Origin: Chaenocephalus aceratus
Taxonomy: Eukaryota; Chordata; Actinopteri; Perciformes; Channichthyidae
Length of the DNA: 64,000 nucleotides
Reading direction: 5' to 3'
Assembly (NCBI GenBank): GCA_023974075.1
Contig: CM043801.1
Span: forward strand, 28,880,504 to 28,944,503
Below, one piece after another: positions 1 to 9,021 of the stretch (position 1 is its first letter; each line of letters begins with the position of its first letter). The notes below the pieces were generated by a model. That model had not been told where the DNA came from. It ran no database searches and saw only the letters and a program-made list of their open reading frames with translations. The position numbers and the translations under genes were made by a program.

Positions 1-712
1 GTACGTATTTCGGATTGTTGCCGCACATGCATACCTGCGTACCAGTTATGTGCACCCCTGCCCATAGCATTATCCCTCCTCCACCAAACTTTACAGTTGG
101 CACAATGCTGTCAGGCAGGTAACGTTCTCCTGGCATTCACCAAACCCAGACTCGCCCATCAGACTGCCAGATAGAGAAGCGTGATTGGTCACTCCACAGA
201 ACACGTTTCCAATGCTCCAGAGTCCAGTGGCGGTGTGCTTTACACCACTCTATCCAACGCTTGGCATTGTGCTGGGTGATGCAAGCTGCCCGGTCATGAA
301 AACCCATACCATGAAGCTCCCGGCACACAGTTTTGGTGCTGATATTAATGCCAGAGCTGGTTTGGAGTCAGTCATTGAGTCAGCAGAGCTTTGGCCACTT
401 TTACGCATTATGCGCCTCAGCACTCGGCGACTTCGTGGCTGAGTTTCTGTGGTTCCTAAACGATTCCACTTCCGCAATAACACCACTTAGAGTTGATCAT
501 GGAATATCTAGGAGAGAAGACATTTCACGAACTGACTTATATTATAGTACCACGTTCAAATTCAGTGACCTCTTCAGAACGACCTATTCTTTCACAAATA
601 TTTGTAAAGGCAGACTGCACGGCTAGGTCATTGATTTTATACACCTGTGGCAATGGGACTGAATGAAACACCTAAATTCAATGATTTAGAGGAATGTCCC
701 AATAATTTTGTC
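1..712 (-). mobile_element. Tc1/mariner-like transposon, truncated by the window edge and broken
   Basis: The minus strand encodes Tc1-type transposase pieces: a stretch at 250-486, then 137-328, which contains the WSDQSRF block with the first catalytic Asp of the DDE/D triad, then a stretch read through to base 1 with a [10 protein letters not shown] block. The first two pieces overlap in different frames, so there is a frameshift near 300-330. A TGA separates the second from the third where the family normally has Arg. The outer end at about 690-712 looks like the terminal inverted repeat. The C-terminal part lies outside the window. This is a dead copy. The family assignment rests on motifs only. 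Confidence 0.85.
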
Positions 713-721
713 TTCATAATG

Positions 722-776
722 TCTTTATCTGTCTATCTATCCATCTATCCATATATCCATCTATCCATCTATCAAA
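722..776. repeat. Tetranucleotide microsatellite (TCTA/TCCA)n
   Basis: Imperfect tandem ATCT/ATCC units lie between the Tc1 remnant and the truncated 5' end of the L2-type LINE. Confidence 0.9.
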
Positions 777-805
777 CATTTCCATCAGGCTCATCTGTGT
801 TCAGT

Positions 806-1358
806 GTGGCTAAATGACGCACTGCGTGCTAATAGAACCGTCCTTAGGGCAGCAGAGCGGAAACGGTGGAAATCCAAACACCGCGACGACCTCCTAACCT
901 ATCAGGCTCTCCTCTCCTCTTTCTCTGCTTCGATCTCTCAGGCAAAAAGCACTTTCATTCAAGATAAGATCCAATCTTCCTATTCCAATCCTAAAAAACT
1001 ATTTTCCATCTTCTCCACCCTCTTGGACCCTCCCAAAGCCCCTCCCCCCTCCTCACTTCTGTCAAGCGACTTTGTTAACCACTTTGAAAAAAAGGTTGAT
1101 GATATTCGCTCTTCTTTTTCTGACTCACCTTTACTCACCGCTGGGTCACCAGACCCTCCTTCCACCCGCACACTAACCTCCTTTTCCCCTCTCTCGCCAA
1201 GTGAGGTTCTTACCCTCATTACCTCTGCCTGCCCTACCACCTGTCCTCTGGACCCTATCCCTTCAAACCTCCTTCAGACTATCGCTCCTGATATTCTGCC
1301 GTTTCTCACCCATTTCATCAACACTTCTCTAACTTCTGGTCACTTTACAAACAGTCTC
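806..1358 (+). pseudogene. L2-type ORF2 fragment, linker upstream of RT
   Basis: The frame is open from 804 into the inserted LINE. It begins WLNDALRANRTVLRAAERK, the segment between endonuclease and RT in L2-type fish LINEs, and reaches SLKEA, where the minus-strand LINE interrupts it. The same frame sense resumes at 6507 with RVNPLLKK. The endonuclease domain is absent, consistent with 5' truncation during reverse transcription. The residues after 1370 in this frame belong to the inserted LINE and are not part of the protein. Confidence 0.85.
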
Positions 1359-1369
1359 AAGGAGGCAAG
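1359..1369. repeat. Left target-site duplication of the inserted minus-strand LINE
   Basis: AAGGAGGCAAG is repeated exactly at 6496-6506. It flanks the 3' end (1370) and 5' end (6495) of the inserted LINE and is part of the interrupted L2 coding sequence. Confidence 0.9.
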
Positions 1370-1609
1370 GCAAGGCAAGGCAAGTTTATTTATAGAGCAC
1401 TTTTCAACGCAAGGCAATTCAAAGTGCTTTACAAAAAAAAAAAAATGAAAGACATTAAGCATTAAAAAAGAAAAGCTAATCAAATAAACATTAAGGAAAA
1501 ATACATCGATAAAAGTTACAGTGCAGTCTAAAATATAAATAGTTCAATTAAACATTACAAGAAAAAGTACATGGATAAAAGTTACAGTGCAGTTTAAGAT
1601 ATGAATAGT
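1370..1609 (-). other. 3' UTR and repeat tail of the inserted LINE
   Basis: On the minus strand the sequence after the ORF2 stop contains TTTGAATTGCCTTGCGTTG and ends in GCCTT units. A related block (tttatttgtatcgcacc...agtgctttacatcag) lies at about 35630-35700, which suggests a related 3' end there. Confidence 0.75.
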
Positions 1610-4603
1610 TCAATTAAAAGCAGCGACAAAAAGAAAAGTCTTCAGCCTGGATTTAAAAGTAGTAAGAGTTGCAGCGGACCTGCAGGTTTCTGGGAGTTTG
1701 TTCCAGATATTTGGAGCATAACAACTGAACGCTGCTTTACCATGTTTAGTTCTGACTCTGGGGACAGAAAGCTGACCAGTCCCTGAAGACCTGAGAGATC
1801 TGGATGGTTCATCGTTTAGCAGGAGGTCAGTAATGTATTTTGGGCCTAAACCATTCAGTGCTTTATAAACCAGCAGCAATATTTTGAAATCTATTCTTTG
1901 ACACATAGGAAGCCAGTGTAAAGACTTCAGAACAGGAGTGATGTGATCCACTTTCTTAGTGTTAGTGAGGACTCGAGCAGCGGCGTTCTGAATCAGCTGC
2001 AGCTTTCTAATAGATTTTTTAGTGAGACCTGTGAAGACACCATTGCAGTAGTCGAGTCTACTGAAGATAAAGGCATGGACAAGTTTTTCCAAATCCTGCT
2101 GTGACATTAGTCTTTTAATCCTAGATATGTTCTTTAGGTGATAGTAGGCTGATTTAGTAACTGTTTTAATGTGACTGTTGAAACTCAGGTCAGAGTCCAT
2201 GACTACACCTAGATTTCTGGCTTTATCTGTTGGTTTGAACATTGCACACTGAAGCTCAGCGCTAACTTTTAAACGTTCTGCCTTGGCTCCAAAAACCATT
2301 ACCTCAGTTTTATCTTTGTTTAATTGGAGAAAGTTCTGACACATCCAGTCATTGATTTGTTCAATGCACTTACTCAGTGTTTGAATTGGAGCATAGTCTC
2401 CTGGTGAAATTGTTATGTAAATTTGTGTGTCATCTGCATAGCTATGGTAACTTATTTTGTTGTTCTTCATTATCTGAGCCAGTGGTAGCATGTAGATGTT
2501 AAAGAGAAGAGGCCCCAAGATGGAGCCTTGAGGAACCCCACATGTCATATTTGTCAACTCAGATGTGTATTTACCTATAGAAACAAAGTTGTTTCTATCG
2601 TTTAAGTAGGATTTAAACCAATTTAGAACTGTTTCCGAAAGTCCCACCCAGTTTTCCAGTCGGTCCAGTAATATGCTGTGGTCAACAGTGTCAAACGCAG
2701 CACTGAGATCTAATAATACTAACACTGAAGTTCTGCCACTGTCTGTGTTTAAGTGGATGTCGTTAAAGACCTTTACAAGAGCAGTCTCAGTGCTGTGATT
2801 TGGACGAAAGCCTGACTGGAACACATCGAAACAACTATTTAAATGCAAGAAATTACTCAACTGTTGAAAAACAACTTTTTCAATGATTTTACCTAGAAAT
2901 GGCAGGTTTGATATGGGCCTGTAATTGTTCATTACTGAAGCATCTAGATTATTCTTTTTTAAGAGCGGTTTAATGACTGCAGTTTTCAGGGCCTGTGGAA
3001 AAATACCTGAGTGAAGAGATTTGTTTACTATATGAAGTAGTTCTGAGGCCATGCAAGGCAAAACATCTTTGAAAAATCCTGTTGGAATAATATCAAGGCA
3101 GCAGGAGGAGGATTTCAGAAGTTGTATAATGTCCTCTAGGTTTTTATCATTAATCTGATGGAATTGTGTCATGATGTCTGAATTGATGTTAAGTGGACAC
3201 AGAGACAACACATTTGCTGTTCCTGATGCAGAGGCACTGACTGCTTGTCTGATTTTCTGAATTTTGTCAGTGAAAAAGGAGGCAAAATCATTGCACGCCC
3301 TGGTGGATAGAAATTCAGAGGCTACTGACACTGGGGGGTTAGTTAGTCTGTCGACGGTAGCAAACAAGGCACGTGCGTTGTTTTTGTTTTTGGTAATGAT
3401 GTCAGAGAAGAATGATTGTCGTGCATTTTTCAATTCCAAATTATAAAGGCCAAGTCTCTCTTTATCAATTTCAAAGTGAACCTGGAGATTTGTTTTTCGC
3501 CACCTGCGTTCAGCTTTTCGACATTCTCTTTTTTCTGTTTTAACGGTCATGGCCTTTCTCCATGGAGATATTTTCTTCCCAGTCACTTCCTTTACCTTAA
3601 TTGGAGCAATGGCATCTATAACATTTTTAATTTTTGAATTAAAATGATCTACTAGCTCATTTACTGAGGTGTTAGCAGGGGCAAGTGTGGAAGAAAAATT
3701 CTGAGTAAACATTTCCCTAGTATTTTCAGTTAAACATCGCTTTGTGGTTACCTCTTTTTGAACATTTGTGTGAACAGAAATAGAGCTCTCAAAGAAAACA
3801 CAGGAATGGTCAGAGAGTGCAACATCAGTCACCACAACCTTAGAGATATTCAGACCCTTTGAGATAATTAAGTCCAGAGTGTGCCCCTTATTGTGCGTGG
3901 GCTCCGTCACATGCTGAGTCAGTCCATAGCTATCAAGAACACAAAACAGTTCTTTAGCCCCTCTGTCCTGGGGGTTGTCAACATGGATGTTAAAATCACC
4001 AACAATGACTAGACGGTCAAAGTCAATACACACTATAGACAGCAGTTCAGTAAGGTCATCAAAAAAGCTTGCACAGTATTTGGGTGGCCTATAGATATTT
4101 AGGAACAGAGCTCGAGAGGAGCATTTCAGCTGAAGGGCCACATATTCAAAAGAATCAAAGTTTCCATACGATGTCTTCCTGCATTGAAGGGAATCATTGA
4201 ACAGAATAGCAACTCCACCCCCTTTCTTATGCATTCTTTCCTGACTCATAACACTAAAGTTGGGAGGGGTTGATTCGATAAGAACAGCTGCACTGTTATT
4301 TTGTTCAATCCAAGTTTCTGTTAAAAACATAAAATCGAGATTGTGCTCAGTGATAAAATCATTGATTAAAAATGTTTTTCCTGCCAAAGACCTGACATTT
4401 AATAAAGCTAGTTTAAGTTCGTTAAACACACTATCAGTCATGTTTTTTGTAACAAGCTGTGGCTGACATGGAATCACTGCTAAATTAGATAAACTCACAC
4501 AAACGTTTGAGTGCTTCCTGTATCTAAGATGATTCACCGCTCTTAATCTATTACCTATCAACACAGATATCGGCAAAGCTACTGGCAGGCAGGGCCCGGG
4601 CAT
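1610..4603 (-). CDS. LINE ORF2: endonuclease-reverse transcriptase
   Basis: This 997-residue protein would nick target DNA and copy its own RNA. The N-terminal APE-type endonuclease (about residues 60-290) begins LALLNVRSLAGK and includes VGDFN near 200 and the terminal SDHS near 265. The RT domain (about 520-800) shows NYRPISNLPFLGK, QSGFRPNHSTETAL, LDLSAAFDTVDH with a catalytic Asp, GVPQGSILGPLLFN, and YADD near 721 with the other two catalytic Asps. The C-terminal part resembles L2-type proteins of fish. The frame is fully open. The start is the first Met, 54 bp after ORF1; the true translation start may differ because ORF2 proteins often re-initiate. Confidence 0.92.
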   Translation of the reverse strand: MPGPCLPVALPISVLIGNRLRAVNHLRYRKHSNVCVSLSNLAVIPCQPQLVTKNMTDSVFNELKLALLNVRSLAGKTFLINDFITEHNLDFMFLTETWIEQNNSAAVLIESTPPNFSVMSQERMHKKGGGVAILFNDSLQCRKTSYGNFDSFEYVALQLKCSSRALFLNIYRPPKYCASFFDDLTELLSIVCIDFDRLVIVGDFNIHVDNPQDRGAKELFCVLDSYGLTQHVTEPTHNKGHTLDLIISKGLNISKVVVTDVALSDHSCVFFESSISVHTNVQKEVTTKRCLTENTREMFTQNFSSTLAPANTSVNELVDHFNSKIKNVIDAIAPIKVKEVTGKKISPWRKAMTVKTEKRECRKAERRWRKTNLQVHFEIDKERLGLYNLELKNARQSFFSDIITKNKNNARALFATVDRLTNPPVSVASEFLSTRACNDFASFFTDKIQKIRQAVSASASGTANVLSLCPLNINSDIMTQFHQINDKNLEDIIQLLKSSSCCLDIIPTGFFKDVLPCMASELLHIVNKSLHSGIFPQALKTAVIKPLLKKNNLDASVMNNYRPISNLPFLGKIIEKVVFQQLSNFLHLNSCFDVFQSGFRPNHSTETALVKVFNDIHLNTDSGRTSVLVLLDLSAAFDTVDHSILLDRLENWVGLSETVLNWFKSYLNDRNNFVSIGKYTSELTNMTCGVPQGSILGPLLFNIYMLPLAQIMKNNKISYHSYADDTQIYITISPGDYAPIQTLSKCIEQINDWMCQNFLQLNKDKTEVMVFGAKAERLKVSAELQCAMFKPTDKARNLGVVMDSDLSFNSHIKTVTKSAYYHLKNISRIKRLMSQQDLEKLVHAFIFSRLDYCNGVFTGLTKKSIRKLQLIQNAAARVLTNTKKVDHITPVLKSLHWLPMCQRIDFKILLLVYKALNGLGPKYITDLLLNDEPSRSLRSSGTGQLSVPRVRTKHGKAAFSCYAPNIWNKLPETCRSAATLTTFKSRLKTFLFVAAFN

Positions 4604-4657
4604 GTCCTGGAAAGAGTTGAGAGTGCCATACGCCCTTGAGCCTGGACCCAGCAGATA

Positions 4658-6208
4658 TCAGTTTGCAGATTGTTTTGGTTTGGATGATTGTGGTAGGCAT
4701 GGTGATGAAGCCGGGGGAGATGGTGCGCATCTCTGCTTCGGTGATTTTGGTGGGCGTCGTTGAGGGGCGGGGGTAAAGGACATGCTGCCAGCCCTGCGTA
4801 TCGCCTTAGTCTGGTCTTTGAAATCCAGGAAGGAATCGGTGCCAGCCCTCTGTATCTCCTTCTTGTGTTCAACGATCTCCAGGATGGTGGGCGAGGGTGA
4901 AAGGGTGAACGGAGTATCCTCAAAGGCATTGACAGGGGGGGGGGTGACGGGCGGTGGGGACTCCTCCGTGTGTTTCATAGGTCTCCCATAATCAGAACAT
5001 TCCTCAGGCGGGTGCAGTGATACTTCTTCAGGGTTTTCTGCGCGATGTGTTGTGTCTATCTCCTGTTTTGATTCCTCTTGCCGCTTGTCCTTGGCAGAGG
5101 GAACAGATTGATGACGCAGGCAGTTGAATATGTTAGAGATAAACAATTTCACTCCTGACTTGTTCAGGCAAACTCCATTTGCCTTGAAAAGATGTCTGCG
5201 GTCCCAGAAAAAGTTAAAATTGTCAATAAAATGCATAGAATGGTCAGTACAGGCAGTTGAAAGCCAGGTGTTCAGTGCAAACAATCTGCTGAATCTCTCC
5301 ACTCCTCTTCTGACTGGCGGTAGAGGGCCACTGATGAACACCTCTGCATTTAGAGAGCTGGCAGTTTCCAACAGACATTTAAAGTCTTTTTTCAGCACTT
5401 CTGACTCTTGTTTCACAACATCATTTGTTCCAATATGTAGTACCACATTCTTCACAGTCGGATGTTCAGCCCCAATATGCAGGATCTTCAAAGCCAAGTC
5501 AGAGACTGTATCCTTGGGAAAACAGAGTACTTTGGTGTTGTTCTTACTACACAGACCTTTTACATCTCTTACAGCAGAGTCACCCACAATCAGAGTTTCA
5601 GGCCCAGTCGTTAGCTTTCCTTCTAGCCTTTTGCTTTTGGAGTAGCTATTGGTCCTTACCCTGCTGTTTGAAGAGGACGGGTTATCCAGGTCATCAGAAA
5701 GAGATCTCCGGCTCTCGGTCAGCGGAGCGTATCTGTTCTGGATTGGCACACTTGGTGGTTTAGGAGGATTTTTTGTAATTCTCCCTTTAGCAGCTGTCCA
5801 CTGCTGTTTAGGGGTTGAAGAGGCGCTCCTCCTGGGTGATAACAATGCAGGCCAGCCGGTCGCATCACATATTTCAGAGTGTTGGGCTCTGCCCGTTATC
5901 CGTCCTCCCAAATCCCATGAAAATGATTTACTCTTAGGCTTTGCACCCAGAGAGTTCCAGGGAGGACCACCACTTGTAGATTTATTACCCGGTACACAGC
6001 CCTCCTGTTCCTTGGAATCCTTGTAGCTGCTAACTAGCTGTGAGTTAGCATACCCTTTTCCATTATTTTGCAACACTGGTAAAGTGGTGTCATTCCCACA
6101 ACATAGTCCATTCACTTCCACGTTAACTTCCAACCGTTGCATTTTCATTTCCAGCACAGCTATCTTCTGTAGAAGTTTGTGGAAGTCATCTGTAGAGAAC
6201 GGAGGCAT
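4658..6208 (-). CDS. LINE ORF1 protein with SGNH/esterase-like domain
   Basis: This 516-residue ORF1 protein probably binds the LINE RNA. The N-terminus (residues 10-35) is a short heptad-like segment (LLQKIAVLEMKMQRLEVNVE). A low-complexity basic middle follows. An esterase-like domain occupies about 195-365: LIVGDSAVRD near 206 (block I with the nucleophile Ser) and LHIGTNDV near 260 (block III). The last block, usually DG(V/I)H with the catalytic Asp and His, reads NGVCLN near 343, so both residues are replaced. The C-terminus is Pro- and Ser-rich. Esterase ORF1 proteins are known in CR1/L2-type LINEs. Loss of the catalytic pair suggests a structural or RNA-binding role here, or decay. Confidence 0.85.
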   Translation of the reverse strand: MPPFSTDDFHKLLQKIAVLEMKMQRLEVNVEVNGLCCGNDTTLPVLQNNGKGYANSQLVSSYKDSKEQEGCVPGNKSTSGGPPWNSLGAKPKSKSFSWDLGGRITGRAQHSEICDATGWPALLSPRRSASSTPKQQWTAAKGRITKNPPKPPSVPIQNRYAPLTESRRSLSDDLDNPSSSNSRVRTNSYSKSKRLEGKLTTGPETLIVGDSAVRDVKGLCSKNNTKVLCFPKDTVSDLALKILHIGAEHPTVKNVVLHIGTNDVVKQESEVLKKDFKCLLETASSLNAEVFISGPLPPVRRGVERFSRLFALNTWLSTACTDHSMHFIDNFNFFWDRRHLFKANGVCLNKSGVKLFISNIFNCLRHQSVPSAKDKRQEESKQEIDTTHRAENPEEVSLHPPEECSDYGRPMKHTEESPPPVTPPPVNAFEDTPFTLSPSPTILEIVEHKKEIQRAGTDSFLDFKDQTKAIRRAGSMSFTPAPQRRPPKSPKQRCAPSPPASSPCLPQSSKPKQSAN

Positions 6209-6495
6209 TTTGCTACCAACTAGCTTAAGCTAAATAGCATGCAGTAGCCTACCAGGCTTTAGCTGTTGCTAGGCCACGCTACTGTAAGACTGGGGTCGCC
6301 GTAAAAATGTTGAAATATGGCTGAAAACCTCCGTCTATTTACGAAGATGAACTGTCCCAGTGATAGGTTAATGTCCAGGAGCCGCTGCTCGAAGTTTTCA
6401 GAGAATAAGAATAGGAAAATCAGCATAAAAAGTAAGCAGAGGCAGGAGCAAGCAGAAAAGCGTCTGCACTGTAAGAAAGATAAGCAAGAGCCAAG

Positions 6496-6506
6496 AAGGA
6501 GGCAAG
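6496..6506. repeat. Right target-site duplication of the inserted minus-strand LINE
   Basis: Second copy of AAGGAGGCAAG, identical to 1359-1369. The L2 coding sequence resumes immediately after it. Confidence 0.9.
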
Positions 6507-7613
6507 AGTAAACCCTCTCCTAAAGAAACCCTCTCTCAACCCGTCTGATGTTATACTACAGGCCTGTCTCTCTACTCCCGTTCCTGTCTAAAACACTTGA
6601 ACGCGCTGTCTTTAAACAACTCTCCTGTTATCTCCATTAGAACAACCTTCTGGATCAGCACCAGTCTGGTTTCAAGGCAGGTCACTCCACAGAAACTGCT
6701 CTCATTGCTGTCACTGAAGAACTGCACACTGCCAAAGCAGCATCCCTCTCCTCTGTCATCATCCTTTTGGACCTGTCTGCTGCATTCGACACGGTGAACC
6801 ATCAGATCCTCCTTCGCACTCTCCAAGAACTTGGAGTTTCAGGCTCTGCACTTTCCCTCCTCACCTCATACCTCAAAGACCGTACCTACAGGGTAACTTG
6901 GAGAGGGTCCGAGTCCGACCCTTGTCAATTAACTACAGGAGTCCCTCAGGGCTCTGTTCTTGGTCCCCTCCTCTTCTCCTTGTACACAAACACAAACTCC
7001 CCGACCCAAACTGCAAGGAATCTGGGTGTGATCCTAGATAACAACCTGTCCTTCACTGCAAACATCGCTGCTACAACCCGTTGCTGCAGATAAATGCTTT
7101 ACAACATCAGGAAGATACGTCCCCAGCTGACCCAGAAAGCGACGCAGCTTCTGGTCCAGGCTCTCGTCACCTCACGCCTAGACTACTGCAACTCCCTCCT
7201 GGCTGGTCTACCTGCATGTGCCATCCGACCTCTGCAGCTCATCAGAATGCAGCGGCTCGTCTGGTCTTCAACCTTCCTACATTTTCCCACACCACTCCGC
7301 TCCTCCGCTCCCTTCACTGGCTTCCGGTAACTGCTAGAATTCACTTCAAGACACTGGTACTTGCATACCATGCTGCGAATGGATCTGGCCCTTCCTACAT
7401 CCAGGACATGGTTAAACTGTACGCGTCAGCGCGTCAGCCAAACGACTCGCTGCGAGGGGGACCCAAGTTCCCATCAGCAAAAACACGTGGGTTTGCTATC
7501 CTGGCTCCAAAATGGTGGAATGAACTCCCCATTGACATCAGGACAGCAGAAAGCTTACACACCTTCCGGCGCAGACTGAAAACTCATCTCTTTCGACTCC
7601 ACCTCGAGCGATA
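6507..7613 (+). pseudogene. L2-type RT fragment lacking the YADD block
   Basis: The sequence contains QHQSGFKAGHSTETAL, LLDLSAAFDTVNH and TTGVPQGSVLGPLLFSLYTN, then jumps to SPTQTARNLGVILDNNLSF. A related copy at 55.2-56.5 kb has about 90 more residues here, including YADD, so a catalytic block was deleted. The frame shifts near 7090 into the C-terminal domain (LQLIQNAAARLVFN-like, then FRRRLKTHLFRLHLER ending at 7612). Confidence 0.85.
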
Positions 7614-7712
7614 GAATTACTAAGAAAGAACTGCTAACAGAGCACTTATATACTAATAAAGGACTGGCTTATCTATAGCCAGTTGAGTAGCACTTGAAAT
7701 GCTTGGCTCTAT

Positions 7713-8729
7713 TGCCCCTTTCACACCAGCGCCTTTTCAGCTCCGGCTCGGAGCTAGAGCCTGAAAAGCGCCGGGTTTTCCAGTTCACACCGGAGCTGCG
7801 CCGGCTCTTAGCTCCGGAATCCGCTTCATTTCCAGCTCCAAAAAATTGTCGGTCCAGAGGCAAGAGCTTTGGAGCTAAGAGGTGACGTCGCTTACGTCTC
7901 TCTTACGTCGAGGCGTGCAGGAAACTAAACCCACCTCCCATGGGTCGACTGTTATGCCTGCCTACAAGCAGTAGTGCCTATAAACACACTTTATAAAGTC
8001 AGGCAACACTAACCAGGCTTCGTGTGATTCTGTTTATTTGTGCCTTACTTTGACCATCCGTTCACTGTTATCGATCATTGTGGAAGAGGCAGACGTGTTG
8101 TTTTGTATTATTGCAGCTATCGGATGCAAGTAGTCAGTTTAGCTTCGGTTGCTATGCTAACATCACCCGTTTTATACCAGAGAAACTTTCATAACAGCGT
8201 TGTGATGCCAAACAGCGTCCATTCAGACTGACACACATTCACTTAGGCTAAGGGGAACTGGGGATATGCATCAGCTGCTTGTGTGAGTCGGACAGTGAAT
8301 ACTTTAGAGCGGCCGCTGCAGTGTGAGCTAACTGGGAGCTAACGGGAGAATAAACTCCCGTGGAAGAGCAGCCAGCACTGCAGCGGTCGGTAAATGCTGC
8401 AGAAACACATTAATAAACAATCAACCACGGCACTCTGGAGCAAAGCATAAGGTTGGAGAAGTCGTTATTCAATTTATTCTGGCTTTGTGTGATTAAAAGC
8501 AACACGATCATCGACCCGACGCAGTTGTTGTTGTTGTGAGCTGCCGTAATGGCTGCCGTTGGGGGGCAAATCAGCGATGTAAACGGTGACGTCATGACGC
8601 AGCAAGGGCAGCTCTGGGGCGCCAGTGGGCGGTGTGTACAGAGCGGGAGCTGAAAAGGGAAACCGGAGCTGAACCAGAAAAGCTCCCGCTCGGAGCTAGA
8701 AACTGAAAAGCGCTGGTGTGAAAGCCGCA
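7713..8729. mobile_element. 1.0-kb MITE with terminal inverted repeats, in the L2 3' UTR
   Basis: The left end TGCCCCTTTCACACCAGCGC and the right end (reverse complement TGCGGCTTTCACACCAGCGC) form inverted repeats that continue as CTTTTCAG and GAGCTCCGG-like motifs. TAT lies on both sides (7710-7712 and 8730-8732). The uninterrupted L2 tail at 37.66 kb has a single TAT at the matching point. A 3-bp duplication would suit PIF/Harbinger, but the TIR does not let me name the superfamily. No transposase is present. Confidence 0.8.
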
Positions 8730-8789
8730 TATGAAACCTGATGTACTTATATGATTCTGTTTTCTTCAAGGTTGTGTCTTTCTGGTCGA

Positions 8790-8852
8790 ATGTACTTATT
8801 GTAAGTCGCTTTGGATAAAAGCGTCAGCTAAATGCAATGTAATATAATGTAA
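8790..8852 (+). other. 3' tail of the outer L2 LINE
   Basis: GTAAGTCGCTTTGGATAAAA followed by AATGT/AATAT units is the conserved fish L2/SINE 3' end used for template recognition. The same motif occurs inverted at 37.54-37.60 kb and in the SINE tail at 23.13 kb. Confidence 0.85.
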
Positions 8853-9021
8853 TGTTCAGTAAGCAAGCTAACTTTCCATACTAAGAAAGTAAACATGGTC
8901 AACTTAATACTATACTTTTAAATGAGGATCAACCCACAGTGATGTACCAGAAGTAATTTAAAGTATACAATACACAGTTCAGTTTGGTATTTTCTATATG
9001 GTTATGAAATGGCCCACTTAC

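Larger units (their letters stand above)
1370..6495 (-). mobile_element. Nearly complete L2/CR1-like LINE with two ORFs, inserted in the older L2
   Basis: This 5.1-kb element has a 5' UTR of about 290 bp, ORF1 (4658-6208), a 54-bp gap, ORF2 (1610-4603) and a 3' UTR ending in GCCTT short repeats. It is bounded by an exact 11-bp duplication. Both ORFs are uninterrupted, so this is the youngest-looking LINE in the window. Motifs place it in the L2/CR1 group; I cannot separate the clades without a phylogeny. The short-repeat tail instead of poly(A) fits that group. Confidence 0.9.
798..8860 (+). mobile_element. L2-type non-LTR retrotransposon, 5'-truncated, split by two later insertions
   Basis: Three blocks, 806-1358, 6507-7712 and 8730-8852, form one LINE. 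They carry the region between endonuclease and RT, the RT body and C-terminal domain, and the 3' tail. The tail is the widespread fish L2 end (GTAAGTCGCTTTGGATAAAA) followed by short AATGT units. The octamer TGTTCAGT lies just outside both ends (798-805 and 8853-8860) and fits a target-site duplication. The RT is dead: the palm block with YADD is missing, and the element is cut by a second LINE and a MITE. It lies 3' of the lectin exons at 9.0 kb. Confidence 0.85.

Noticed and set aside
5124..5763. Plus-strand frames of 112-173 codons
   Set aside because: Antisense shadows of LINE ORF1.
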